Source of the DNA: Gammaproteobacteria bacterium CG11_big_fil_rev_8_21_14_0_20_46_22
Lineage (GTDB): Bacteria; Pseudomonadota; Gammaproteobacteria; UBA12402
NCBI GenBank assembly: GCA_002796245.1
Contig: PCWT01000008.1
Location: 14,448-59,447 of the forward strand
Direction of reading: 5' to 3'
DNA: 45,000 nucleotides
The position numbers were made by a program, and so were the translations under genes. Positions 34,083 to 42,517 of the stretch are shown piece by piece (position 1 is the stretch's first letter; every line of letters starts with the position of its first letter). The notes under the pieces are model-generated. The model was given only the letters and a program-made list of their open reading frames with translations, was not told where the DNA came from and ran no database searches.

Positions 34083-34934
34083 ATGACATGGCAACTAAAC
34101 GCAGTGGATTTTCAAGCTGACGACGCATCACAATCTTTTTCAGACTACGTGCACAAAACAGGCTTCGGTGTATTAACGAATCACCCGATCAATCCACAAC
34201 TCATTGCCGATGTTTACGCAGAATGGGAAGCCTTTTTTCACGATGAGCGCCGCTTTGACTACGCTTTTGACCCAGTCAGCCACGATGGTTACATTCCTTT
34301 TGATAAGTCTGAAACCGCCAAAGGTGCCGCGAAAAAAGATTTGAAAGAATTTTTCCATCTGTATTTGCATGGCCGTTACCCGGCGATGCTATCGGACAAA
34401 ACGCGCACACTTATGACACAAATGATTGACGTCGCTTCCACCTTATTAGGCTGGCTAGAAGAAAACACGCCCAAAGAGATTCGTGCACACTTCTCCATGC
34501 CCTTGAGCGAAATGATTAAAAATTCACCTCGCACCTTATTTCGCATTTTGTATTACCCGCCACTCACAGGCCATGAAGAGCCTAACGCGGTGCGCGCTGC
34601 GGCTCATGGTGATATTAACTTACTCACCTTGCTACCAGCCGCCACAGCCGACGGCCTACAAGCGCTCGGCAAAGACGGCCAATGGCACACTGTGCCCACC
34701 GACCCGAAATACCTAATCGTCAACGTGGGCGATATGTTGGAAGAGTGTGCCAAGGGGTATTACTTCTCAAGCATTCACCGCGTGATCAACCCAGAAGGCG
34801 AAGCCGCCAAACAAGCGCGCCTATCGTCACCACTGTTTCTACACGCCCGCCCTGAAGTGCGTTTATCTGATCAACATAGCGCAGCAAGCTATTGGGCTGA
34901 GCGACAAAAAGAGCTGGGGCTGGACAGGGCGTGA
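34083..34934 (+). CDS. Isopenicillin-N-synthase-like Fe(II)-dependent oxygenase, copy 2
   Basis: Paralogue of the preceding gene, with 283 residues and matching blocks throughout (GFGVLTNHPI, TLLGWLEENTP, YYPPLTG, VRAA-H-D, INPEGEAA). The iron ligands are His175-x-Asp177 and His232, and Arg246-x-Ser248 follows, so both copies should be active. Position-by-position differences are spread along the whole length, which indicates an old duplication. The ATG at 34083 has AAGGA eight bases upstream, giving its own ribosome site; the pair is probably one transcript. It may act on a related substrate or form a heterodimer with copy 1, but that is inference. Confidence 0.88.
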   Translation: MTWQLNAVDFQADDASQSFSDYVHKTGFGVLTNHPINPQLIADVYAEWEAFFHDERRFDYAFDPVSHDGYIPFDKSETAKGAAKKDLKEFFHLYLHGRYPAMLSDKTRTLMTQMIDVASTLLGWLEENTPKEIRAHFSMPLSEMIKNSPRTLFRILYYPPLTGHEEPNAVRAAAHGDINLLTLLPAATADGLQALGKDGQWHTVPTDPKYLIVNVGDMLEECAKGYYFSSIHRVINPEGEAAKQARLSSPLFLHARPEVRLSDQHSAASYWAERQKELGLDRA

Positions 34935-35095
34935 GTCAGTGTTGACTTTAGCCAGATTTACCTTAGAATTCACGTCGAAATCGGGATAGGCGGCCAATTT
35001 CCTACAAAATACCCGCGCTTTTGCTATTATTTTTGTAAGAAATCACTTGCAAAAAAGACAATTATTGCATACAATGTGGCCAACATAAAAACAAT

Positions 35096-35578
35096 ATGGG
35101 TATGAAAATGAAAAAATTAGCTTTTTTAGCCTTAGCCGTGGCTTCTGTTGCAACAACATATGCAGGTATACAGGCTTTCACTGTAACAAATGACTCAGAT
35201 TATACACTGACCGTTAGTAATCCGTCGGAAACCTTGACTGTTCCCCAAGGAACAACATCAAGACTAGTTGGCGCATATACTGATGATGGATATTGGCATG
35301 GCGACACAATCCAATACACAGATCAAAACGGTCAAGCACACACCGCAAAGATTTACGCCCCCAGCCTTCAGTTTTCAACTCAACATTGTGGTGGCTATCA
35401 AACCGGTGGATGGGCACTAACGCTAGGCAGCATGGACAGCAACAATTTTGCTTGCGGAGACTATACTGACGGCCTTGACAACACAACATATACCGTTGTT
35501 GTGACGAACACTGATGTAACACTTAACGCTAATAAGCGTATCGGCAACAAACTCGACTCAACTTACATCGGCATTTAA
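35096..35578 (+). CDS. Small secreted protein of unknown function
   Basis: I do not recognise this protein. It has a signal peptide (MKKLAFLALAVASVATTYA), then about 135 residues rich in Thr, Asn, Asp and Gly with beta-strand alternation (AFTVTNDSDYTLTV). There are two cysteines in the mature part (QHCGGY and FACGDY) that could form a disulphide. The leader and coding DNA are AT-richer than the neighbours. Three in-frame ATGs occur (35096, 35102, 35108); the last has GGG seven bases upstream and would start exactly at MKKLAF. It is monocistronic, with a strong terminator shared with the convergent aminotransferase gene. Confidence 0.75.
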   Translation: MGMKMKKLAFLALAVASVATTYAGIQAFTVTNDSDYTLTVSNPSETLTVPQGTTSRLVGAYTDDGYWHGDTIQYTDQNGQAHTAKIYAPSLQFSTQHCGGYQTGGWALTLGSMDSNNFACGDYTDGLDNTTYTVVVTNTDVTLNANKRIGNKLDSTYIGI

Positions 35579-35583
35579 AACAA

Positions 35584-35618
35584 AAAAGCCATGCTACGAT
35601 AATGACAGCATGGCTTTT
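35584..35618. terminator. Bidirectional intrinsic terminator
   Basis: AAAAGCCATGCT at 35584-35595 pairs perfectly with AGCATGGCTTTT at 35607-35618. The A- and T-runs on each side serve both the secreted-protein gene (+) and the aminotransferase gene (-). Confidence 0.88.
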
Positions 35619-35628
35619 CAAAACAACC

Positions 35629-36825
35629 TCAAAGCGACCCCAACCCCTCACGAATCATCCCTAACGCATCATCGATCTGCGCTTTTGTGATCACCAAAGG
35701 TGGCGCAAAGCGCGCGACCGTTTCATGGGTTTCTTTGCTTAACAAGCCCAAATTCATCAGCTTCAAACAAAAGTCACGCGTGCGCATAATCGATTGATCA
35801 CACTCCACACCGATCAACAAACCTTTACCACGGATAGTTTTAAAGTATGGCGAGTTCATCGCGCGCAATTGATCTCTAAAATACTGGCCGAGCTCATAGG
35901 CATTTTGCGCCAACTTTTCATCGACAATCACATCCAATGCACAACTACCCACCGCCGCTGACAAAGGATTACCGCCAAACGTTGAGCCGTGTGTGCCACT
36001 GCTTAAGCCATGTAACACTTCACGGCGCGATAAAAACAAAGACACCGCCAATACGCCGCCGCCTAGCGCTTTACCTAAAATCAAGCCATCCGGTTTAATA
36101 GCGTCATATTCATAAGCAAATAATTTACCGGTGCGCGCCAAGCCAGTTTGCACTTCATCACAAATGAGCAAAACATGGTTATCGCGACAGACTTCGGCGC
36201 AAGCTTTCAAGTAGCCATCATCCGGCACTATGATGCCGGCTTCCCCTTGAATGGGCTCGACAATAAACGCGGCTGTGTTTTCATTGATAGCGTTTTTTAG
36301 CGCATCAACATCATTGTATTCGATCAGTTTAAAGCCCGGTGTGAGTGGACCAAAGCCAGCTTTATAACTTTCTTCCGATGACATACTCACAATCGTGATC
36401 GTGCGCCCATGAAAATTATTTTTACAAACAATGATTTCGGCTTTGTCTTTGGCCACGCCTTTTACATCATAAGCCCATTTGCGCGCCGCCTTAATGGCCG
36501 TTTCAACCGCCTCAGCGCCTGTGTTCATTGGGATCGCCATTTCTTGACCAGCCAAGCTACACGCTTTTTCTAAAAACGGGCCGAGTTGATCGGTGTAATA
36601 CGCGCGAGACACTAAAGATAACTTAGCAGCTTGCTCATGCAAGGCTTTTAAAATACCAGGATGCGCATGGCCGCAGCTGACAGCAGAATACGCACTCATC
36701 ATATCGATGTAGCGCTTGCCCGCGTCATCCCATACATAAATACCCTCGCCCTTGCTGAGCACGACCGGCAAGGGGGTGTAGTTCGGTGCGCAATAGTGTT
36801 TTTCAAGCTCGATGGTGTTGTTCAT
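35629..36825 (-). CDS. rocD: Ornithine aminotransferase
   Basis: PLP enzyme that converts ornithine and 2-oxoglutarate to glutamate-5-semialdehyde and glutamate. The 398 residues are a typical class III aminotransferase. They show NTGAEAVETAIKAARKW (101-117), the NNFHGRT segment, the cofactor Asp in ICDEVQTGLARTGK, and Lys252 in LILGKALGGG for the Schiff base. The N-terminal NYTPLPVVLSKGEGIYVWD and SRAYYTDQLGPF fit the ornithine rather than acetylornithine branch. The arginase gene upstream on the same strand supplies ornithine. Acetylornithine aminotransferase is the main alternative, less likely in this context. Confidence 0.92.
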   Translation of the reverse strand: MNNTIELEKHYCAPNYTPLPVVLSKGEGIYVWDDAGKRYIDMMSAYSAVSCGHAHPGILKALHEQAAKLSLVSRAYYTDQLGPFLEKACSLAGQEMAIPMNTGAEAVETAIKAARKWAYDVKGVAKDKAEIIVCKNNFHGRTITIVSMSSEESYKAGFGPLTPGFKLIEYNDVDALKNAINENTAAFIVEPIQGEAGIIVPDDGYLKACAEVCRDNHVLLICDEVQTGLARTGKLFAYEYDAIKPDGLILGKALGGGVLAVSLFLSRREVLHGLSSGTHGSTFGGNPLSAAVGSCALDVIVDEKLAQNAYELGQYFRDQLRAMNSPYFKTIRGKGLLIGVECDQSIMRTRDFCLKLMNLGLLSKETHETVARFAPPLVITKAQIDDALGMIREGLGSL

Positions 36826-36862
36826 TCTGTTTTACCTTTGATGTTGTTTTCAGGTTTACCTT

Positions 36863-37000
36863 TCCCGGGTTATCGTCGCGATGCTCTTCAACCTAGGCTA
36901 CATTTTATCGCTAGCGTCATTGCGAGCGAACGATAGTGAGCGCGGCAATCTTGTTAAGTAACGTGGAGATTGCCACGTCGCTTCGCTTCTCGCAATGACG
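36863..37000. repeat. Composite palindromic repeat with two REP units
   Basis: The module CCCGGGTTATCGTCGCG ... TTCAACCTAGGCTAC (36864-36901) is followed by REP units at 36915-36950 (CGTCATTGCGAGCGAACG ...) and 36967-37000. It has the same module order as 20720-20888. It fills the arginase-aminotransferase gap, starting two bases past the arginase stop. Confidence 0.78.
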
Positions 37001-37001
37001 G

Positions 37002-37877
37002 CTACCACCTAAAACAGCTGCTATGCATCACCGCTATAATCAACTCAAACATGAGTTTTTCAGTCTGATGCTCCACATCCAAATGCGGATTAAACTCTGT
37101 GATTTCAAACCCAATAAAACGAGGGTCATCGAGCAGCATCGGCAAATGTTCGCAAAAAGCGTTAGCATCCAAACCACCAGAAACCGGTGTGCCCACACCC
37201 GGCGCATGGCTGGGATCCAAGCCGTCTAAGTCCACACTCAAGCCATACGCTACCGTGCCATCTTGCGCGATGCGTTTAGCTTCTGCAAGCACAGCCTTAA
37301 GACCTAGGCGGGCAACATCTTCAGCATAGAAGATTTTTACGCCAAGCTTATCTAATAACGCAGCCTCACCGTCTTCGTAATCCCGAATACCGATTAGACA
37401 AATATTTTGGGGCAATAGCACCGGCGGGGTTGCGATGAGTTCTGGGTAGCCATAGCCGAGCAGTGATGCGATCGGCATGCCATGAATATTTCCTGTAGGC
37501 GATGTCTCGGGCGTGTGTGCATCCATGTGTGCATCCACCCAAATCAAGCCCAAAGGGCCATCGATCTCGCGCTTCACACCCGTCCAAGTACCGATACCCG
37601 AAGCGTGGTCGCCACCGATGGTGGCAAAACACTCGCCGGTTTTCACAGCCTCACGCACCGCATCGCGCAACTCATGCAAGCCATCAACGATGTTGTGAAA
37701 TTTATCGCCCACGAGCTTCGCTTTAATCATAGAAAACCACGTCGCATCGATGCCCGCCTCAGCCAAGCTGCTGAAATACGGCGACTGGGATAACGCCAAC
37801 GGACCATCGCCGGTACCCGAAAGCCCAGCAGCCAAACCAGAAGCATAACCAATTAAATGCAAGGGTGTTTTCTTCAT
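37002..37877 (-). CDS. rocF: Arginase
   Basis: Binuclear-manganese enzyme that hydrolyses arginine to ornithine and urea. All metal ligands are visible in the 291 residues: His91 in GGDHASGIG, Asp115, His117 and Asp119 in VDAHMDAHTP, and Asp216 and Asp218 in SVDLDGLDPSHAPG. Glu262 in FEITEFNPHLD completes the site. The NIHGMP loop (130-135) fits arginase rather than agmatinase or formimidoylglutamase, and the next gene is an ornithine aminotransferase, which supports this. It starts three bases after the ppsA stop, so ppsA-rocF may be one transcript; a REP block separates it from rocD. Confidence 0.93.
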   Translation of the reverse strand: MKKTPLHLIGYASGLAAGLSGTGDGPLALSQSPYFSSLAEAGIDATWFSMIKAKLVGDKFHNIVDGLHELRDAVREAVKTGECFATIGGDHASGIGTWTGVKREIDGPLGLIWVDAHMDAHTPETSPTGNIHGMPIASLLGYGYPELIATPPVLLPQNICLIGIRDYEDGEAALLDKLGVKIFYAEDVARLGLKAVLAEAKRIAQDGTVAYGLSVDLDGLDPSHAPGVGTPVSGGLDANAFCEHLPMLLDDPRFIGFEITEFNPHLDVEHQTEKLMFELIIAVMHSSCFRW

Positions 37878-37880
37878 TGT

Positions 37881-40244
37881 TTACTTCGCCATAAACAGCA
37901 TCGTATCAATCACCGAATCCGGGTTGAGCGATAAACTCTCAATACCTTGTTGGCATAACCACTCAGCTAAGTCTGGATGGTCTGATGGGCCTTGGCCGCA
38001 AATACCCACATATTTGCCTTGTTTTTTACAAGCATCGATCGCCATTTTTAATAGGCACTTAACCGCAGGGTTTCGCTCATCAAACGCTTTACTCACAATG
38101 CTAGAATCACGATCCAAGCCGAGCGTGAGCTGAGTTAAATCGTTCGAACCAATAGAAAAACCGTCAAAGTATTCTAAAAATTGATCGGCCAATAAGGCGT
38201 TGGATGGAATTTCACACATCATCATGACTTTCAGTCCACCCTCTCCGCGACGAAGACCGTTTTCTTCCAGTACTTCGTGCACCGCTTTGGCTTCATCCAA
38301 GGTGCGCACAAAAGGAATCATGATATTGGCATTATCCAAGCCCATCTTTTCGCGCACACGCTTGACCGCTTCACACTCTAATGCAAAGCACGCTTTGAAT
38401 TCATCAGAGACATAACGCGAGGCGCCTCGAAAGCCGAGCATCGGATTTTCTTCGTGCGGCTCGTACAAGGTACCGCCCAACAGATTCGCGTATTCGTTCG
38501 ATTTAAAATCCGACAAGCGGAAAATCACCATCTTCGGATAAAAGGCCGCGGCAATCGTGGCCATGCCTTCGGTGAGTTTCGCCACATAATATTCAACCGG
38601 ATCACGGTAGGCTGCAATTTTTTTCGCGATTTGTTGTTTCAAACGTTCATTACGAAGTTGATCAAACTCTAATAAAGCACGCGGGTGAATGCCGGCCATT
38701 TGCGCGACAATAAATTCTAAACGCGCTAGGCCCACGCCTTCGTTGGGCACTTTCGTAAAGGCAAAGGCACGATCGGGGTTACCGACATTGAGCATAATTT
38801 TCACGGGCAACTCAGGCAAATTATCTAAAGCGGTTTCTTGCTTTTCAAACGCCAATTCACCCTCATAAATAAAGCCGGTGTCACCTTCTGCGCAGGATAC
38901 CGTCACCGCGTTGACAGCCTGTAATTTATCCGTGGCATCACCACAGCCCACTACAGCCGGAATACCCAATTCGCGCGCAATAATCGCGGCGTGACAGGTA
39001 CGACCACCTCGATTGGTCACAATGGCTGAAGCACGCGACATAATCGGCTCCCAATCCGGATCAGTCATTTCAGTCACCAAAACATCGCCTTTTTTCATGC
39101 GATCCATTTCACTTAAGTCGTTGATCAAACACACACGACCTTGGCCAATGGCTTGACCCACAGAACGACCTTCGGCTAAGACTTTACCTTTGGTTTCGAG
39201 TTTATACGTGATTTTTACATTCGTATTTTGTTGCGAGTTCACCGTTTCAGGTCGCGCCTGCACGATGAACAACTCACCACTCAAACCATCTTTCGCCCAC
39301 TCAATATCCATCGGCTTTTTGTAATGTGCTTCAATGATTTTGGCGTAGTGCGCAAGCTTTTCTACATCGTCATCAGTGATCGAAAATTGATGCTGTGCAT
39401 TTTCATCCACACTTTCTTGCTCGATAAGCTCGGCACTACCGGCCTTCGCGTAGACCAGCTTATGCAGTTTAGAGCCTAAATTACGGCGTAAAATAGCGGG
39501 TTTATCCGTGTCGATATTTGGTTTATAGACATAAAATTCATCGGGGTTCACACTGCCCTGCACCACCGCTTCACCCAAGCCATACGCCGACGTGATAAAC
39601 ATGACTCGATCAAAACCGGACTCGGTATCCAAAGTGAACATGACACCACTGGCGGATAAATCACTGCGCACCATTTGTTGAACGCCGACAGAAATCGCCA
39701 CACTGGCATGGTCAAACTTGTGGTGCACGCGATAAGCGATGGCTCGATCATTGTAGAGCGAGGCAAAGACGTTTTTAATGGCGGTCAGTACGCTGTCGAT
39801 ACCGCGCACATTCAAATACGTTTCTTGCTGGCCGGCAAAAGACGCGTTATCCAAATCTTCGGCCGTGGCGGATGAGCGCACGGCCACGGCAAATTCTGGG
39901 TTGTCTTGGCTTAAGGTTTTGAACGCGTCGGCAATCTCAGCTTCAAAGCCTGGCATCAGCGGGGCATCGAGAATGAGCCCGCGAACGGCCTGGCCGGCTT
40001 TGGCCAAGGCTTTCACATCGCTGACATCCAAGTCGCGCACCAAGGCGTCGATTTTCGCTTCGATATCATTTTGGGTCACAAAATCACGATACGCTTGTGC
40101 AGTGGTGGCAAAGCCAAACGGCACCTGCACACCTAAATCGGTCAACGATTGGGTCATCTCGCCCAAAGAGGCATTTTTCCCCCCCACCGATTCGACATCA
40201 CTCATGCCGACTTCGTTGAACCATTTGATGTACTGTGCTGCCAT
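37881..40244 (-). CDS. ppsA: Phosphoenolpyruvate synthase
   Basis: Makes PEP from pyruvate, ATP and water, the entry to gluconeogenesis; cytosolic. The 787 residues carry the N-terminal ATP-grasp domain (VGGKNASLGEM at 20-30; RSSATAEDL), the swivelling phosphohistidine domain with GGRTCHAAIIARELGIPAVVG (phospho-His in TCH, next to the regulatory Thr), and the PEP/pyruvate barrel. The barrel has GFRGASRY, MMMCEIPSN, GSNDLTQLTLGLDRDS and the catalytic Cys in GICGQGPSD. The regulator ppsR lies nearby on the other strand but is separated from ppsA by a large orphan gene. The Shine-Dalgarno overlaps a small palindrome. Confidence 0.97.
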   Translation of the reverse strand: MAAQYIKWFNEVGMSDVESVGGKNASLGEMTQSLTDLGVQVPFGFATTAQAYRDFVTQNDIEAKIDALVRDLDVSDVKALAKAGQAVRGLILDAPLMPGFEAEIADAFKTLSQDNPEFAVAVRSSATAEDLDNASFAGQQETYLNVRGIDSVLTAIKNVFASLYNDRAIAYRVHHKFDHASVAISVGVQQMVRSDLSASGVMFTLDTESGFDRVMFITSAYGLGEAVVQGSVNPDEFYVYKPNIDTDKPAILRRNLGSKLHKLVYAKAGSAELIEQESVDENAQHQFSITDDDVEKLAHYAKIIEAHYKKPMDIEWAKDGLSGELFIVQARPETVNSQQNTNVKITYKLETKGKVLAEGRSVGQAIGQGRVCLINDLSEMDRMKKGDVLVTEMTDPDWEPIMSRASAIVTNRGGRTCHAAIIARELGIPAVVGCGDATDKLQAVNAVTVSCAEGDTGFIYEGELAFEKQETALDNLPELPVKIMLNVGNPDRAFAFTKVPNEGVGLARLEFIVAQMAGIHPRALLEFDQLRNERLKQQIAKKIAAYRDPVEYYVAKLTEGMATIAAAFYPKMVIFRLSDFKSNEYANLLGGTLYEPHEENPMLGFRGASRYVSDEFKACFALECEAVKRVREKMGLDNANIMIPFVRTLDEAKAVHEVLEENGLRRGEGGLKVMMMCEIPSNALLADQFLEYFDGFSIGSNDLTQLTLGLDRDSSIVSKAFDERNPAVKCLLKMAIDACKKQGKYVGICGQGPSDHPDLAEWLCQQGIESLSLNPDSVIDTMLFMAK

Positions 40245-40248
40245 AAAA

Positions 40249-40276
40249 CCCCCTGGAATTGGACCCAGGGAGTATA
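40249..40276 (-). promoter_or_regulatory. Palindrome between -10 box and RBS of ppsA
   Basis: On the minus strand TATACT (40271-40276) is followed by CCCTGG and, after eight bases, CCAGGG. The second arm runs into AGGGGG five bases before the ATG. As DNA it could be an operator; if transcribed from further upstream it would mask the ribosome site. No good -35 is seen. Confidence 0.4.
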
Positions 40277-40310
40277 ACGAGTTTGGCTTTGGGTGGCCAG
40301 CACCTGTGCA

Positions 40311-42386
40311 TTAATGCCGCGTAACCGCTCGCGTTGTATACAAAGACTCGCCACCATCAGCAAGCCGCTTATCCATTTGCACACGAAAGTCGCCACATTC
40401 ACCCTTGACCTTGACCTTCATTTCGGAAAAGAAAGCAGACCTAGACCAGCCATCTTTTTCCGTATTGGCGCAGTACTTAAAGCCCTGCGTACCTTTAGCC
40501 CCAACCACTGTAGCCATAAGAAACACTCGATGACAGGCCTCATACGCTTCTTGGCTTGGAAAATCCTCAGGCGTTAATGTCCACAGAGCAAACTGCCGCC
40601 CCGCGGGGGCATGGCCATTTTGCAACATGACAAGATTGGGGCTGGGATGTTCTGAATCATAATGAACCCCTCCCCAGTGCGCCTGCTTACGGATCGGCTT
40701 GGCCGGTGCAGCACTATCTGCCTCATAGGGCTGTTCCAGTCTAACACGACGCGCTTTAGGAAGGCGCTCATCTAACACGCCCGGCTGTACGGCTGCTTCA
40801 GTGCTCGACGCTGCCGAATCAGCTCTTGTTGGTTCAATCACCCGTAATGCAGGTTGATAGTTGTTTATGCACTCTTGCTCTTTAGCTGACTCCAAACGCC
40901 TGGAACCCGTAACGTCAAAATAGAGCTTGCCATCTTCTTCCGTATATCGAATGTTTTCTGGTAAAAATAATACTGCCAACAAGTCGTTTAAGGCGGCTTT
41001 CTGCATAACGGGCACACAACCCTCCCAGTGATCAACCGGCAAGCCCGTGTCGTGATCAAACCCGGGTATGAATTGCGCAGAGATGCGGGTCGCTTTCATA
41101 ATGCGAACAACCTGCTGCTTAATAAAATTAAGCTCTTTGATTGTAACATTGATACTTGCGATTTTTTGCTTTAACCGCACCTGTTGATCCAATGAACACT
41201 TAAAATCTGCGCGAATAAAAAGCTCTGAACCACCAGACGCGACCACCTCGAAACCGGCTTCAAAAAACAGGCGGTGCAAGATTTTTACCCACTGCCTTCC
41301 TTTAAAATTCTCAATAAATGTTGGCAAGCTAACCCTAAAATAAACACGGTCTAGCCTATCACGCTCAAAAACCAAGCTCTCAACGTGTTGAGGCCTCACC
41401 CCCAGGCCATCACAGACATCGCAGAGTATTGCTTGTTGTTTTTTGATAGTAGAAGGTAAGCGCCAAGCCCGATATCGCTTTGCCACAAAACTTATCCCAC
41501 TTTCGACCAAGCTCGATACTGCACTGGTGAAAAACATCGCAGGCACCGCTGAAGCATGTTCATCATCCGACACATTCACTCTGGCAGACTGAAACAAGAC
41601 ATGCCATGCAAGGTACGCTGCAGAGATGCCATTGCGCAAATACCAATACATATCCGCTTTGCGGGTTTGCGAAGTGCAAAAACGTTTAAGACGATCAATG
41701 TAGTCACCAGCCTCTTGCTCAGAAAGCACACTTAAAGCTTTGCTTGAACAAGGCTTGCCGGCTTCGCCAAAGAGCGGGTATTGGCGAAAAAATCGATCCA
41801 TGGCGCGCTTTGCAAGCAGCATAAACAAACCTTTTGGCAAGGTTAAATACTCAATGGCTTGCCAATAAGTACAGCGCTGATAAATGGCTTCAAGCTTGGA
41901 AGGGTTAGCATCATTCAAGCGGTTTAGCAAAGTCGAGGTTGCCATGCTGGCATGTTTCTTTTCACTCTCTCGATACTGCTCTTCCGCTTGGTTTAGCAGT
42001 ACTCTAAATTTCTCAGTTTCTAACTGTGCAGGCGTGAGTTTAGCCCTCACATCATCTAACTTTTGACGTGCGAGCTTCAATAAACTGCCATCAGCGTACT
42101 GTTTAATACGATCCTTTGCCTGATTAGCCAAGCCTTCACAACGTGAACGTAATGTTGATTCAAAACGAGAAAACAAATCGTTTAGCGGGCTTGTCGGGTC
42201 AATGAAAACCCAATCAATAAGATAAGATATCAACGTAAAAGCTATTAAACTCGTATAAAACTCACGAATATTTACACCAAGTCTTGTTGCCTGCTCTTCG
42301 AGGTTCTGAATTGTCACTAGTTGATCAAGGCGCACAGGGCTTTCCTTGACTAATGAAGGCTGCTGCTGACGAGGACGATGAGGCAC
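40311..42386 (-). CDS. Large orphan protein, possible membrane-associated effector
   Basis: I do not recognise this 691-residue protein. The start is GTG at 42386, with AGGAG seven bases upstream; the open frame runs 11 codons further to a TTG. Residues about 43-62 form a hydrophobic segment (FYTSLIAFTLISYLIDWVFI). Residues 90-150 are a charged coiled coil (KLARQKLDDVRAKL, FRVLLNQAEEQYRESEKKH). The body is mixed alpha/beta with Trp/Tyr-rich stretches. A proline/alanine-rich linker near 555-600 precedes a compact Cys-containing C-terminal region of about 100 residues. It has no signal peptide and no tandem relatives. It separates ppsA from ppsR, which are usually adjacent, so it was probably inserted there. 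Confidence 0.72.
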   Translation of the reverse strand: MPHRPRQQQPSLVKESPVRLDQLVTIQNLEEQATRLGVNIREFYTSLIAFTLISYLIDWVFIDPTSPLNDLFSRFESTLRSRCEGLANQAKDRIKQYADGSLLKLARQKLDDVRAKLTPAQLETEKFRVLLNQAEEQYRESEKKHASMATSTLLNRLNDANPSKLEAIYQRCTYWQAIEYLTLPKGLFMLLAKRAMDRFFRQYPLFGEAGKPCSSKALSVLSEQEAGDYIDRLKRFCTSQTRKADMYWYLRNGISAAYLAWHVLFQSARVNVSDDEHASAVPAMFFTSAVSSLVESGISFVAKRYRAWRLPSTIKKQQAILCDVCDGLGVRPQHVESLVFERDRLDRVYFRVSLPTFIENFKGRQWVKILHRLFFEAGFEVVASGGSELFIRADFKCSLDQQVRLKQKIASINVTIKELNFIKQQVVRIMKATRISAQFIPGFDHDTGLPVDHWEGCVPVMQKAALNDLLAVLFLPENIRYTEEDGKLYFDVTGSRRLESAKEQECINNYQPALRVIEPTRADSAASSTEAAVQPGVLDERLPKARRVRLEQPYEADSAAPAKPIRKQAHWGGVHYDSEHPSPNLVMLQNGHAPAGRQFALWTLTPEDFPSQEAYEACHRVFLMATVVGAKGTQGFKYCANTEKDGWSRSAFFSEMKVKVKGECGDFRVQMDKRLADGGESLYTTRAVTRH

Positions 42387-42482
42387 TAAGGTTCTCCTAC
42401 GTATTGAAACAGCCCTCAATAACTGCTTTTCGAGTGATTCACAAACACCATGTTAGCTTTGTTTCATTAAGACAGTATTAAA

Positions 42483-42511
42483 TTGAGAAATTCCGGCTTA
42501 AGCGCTATCCT
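42483..42511 (+). promoter_or_regulatory. Putative ppsR promoter giving a leaderless mRNA
   Basis: TTGAGA (42483-42488) and TATCCT (42506-42511) are 17 bases apart. A start point about seven bases after the -10 falls on the A of the ppsR ATG at 42518, and no Shine-Dalgarno is present. Confidence 0.45.
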
Positions 42512-42517
42512 AAGCCC

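Noticed and set aside
33190-34934. Beta-lactam biosynthesis locus
   Set aside because: Only oxygenase homologues are present, without a peptide synthetase or other pathway genes, so the family name does not support an antibiotic pathway.
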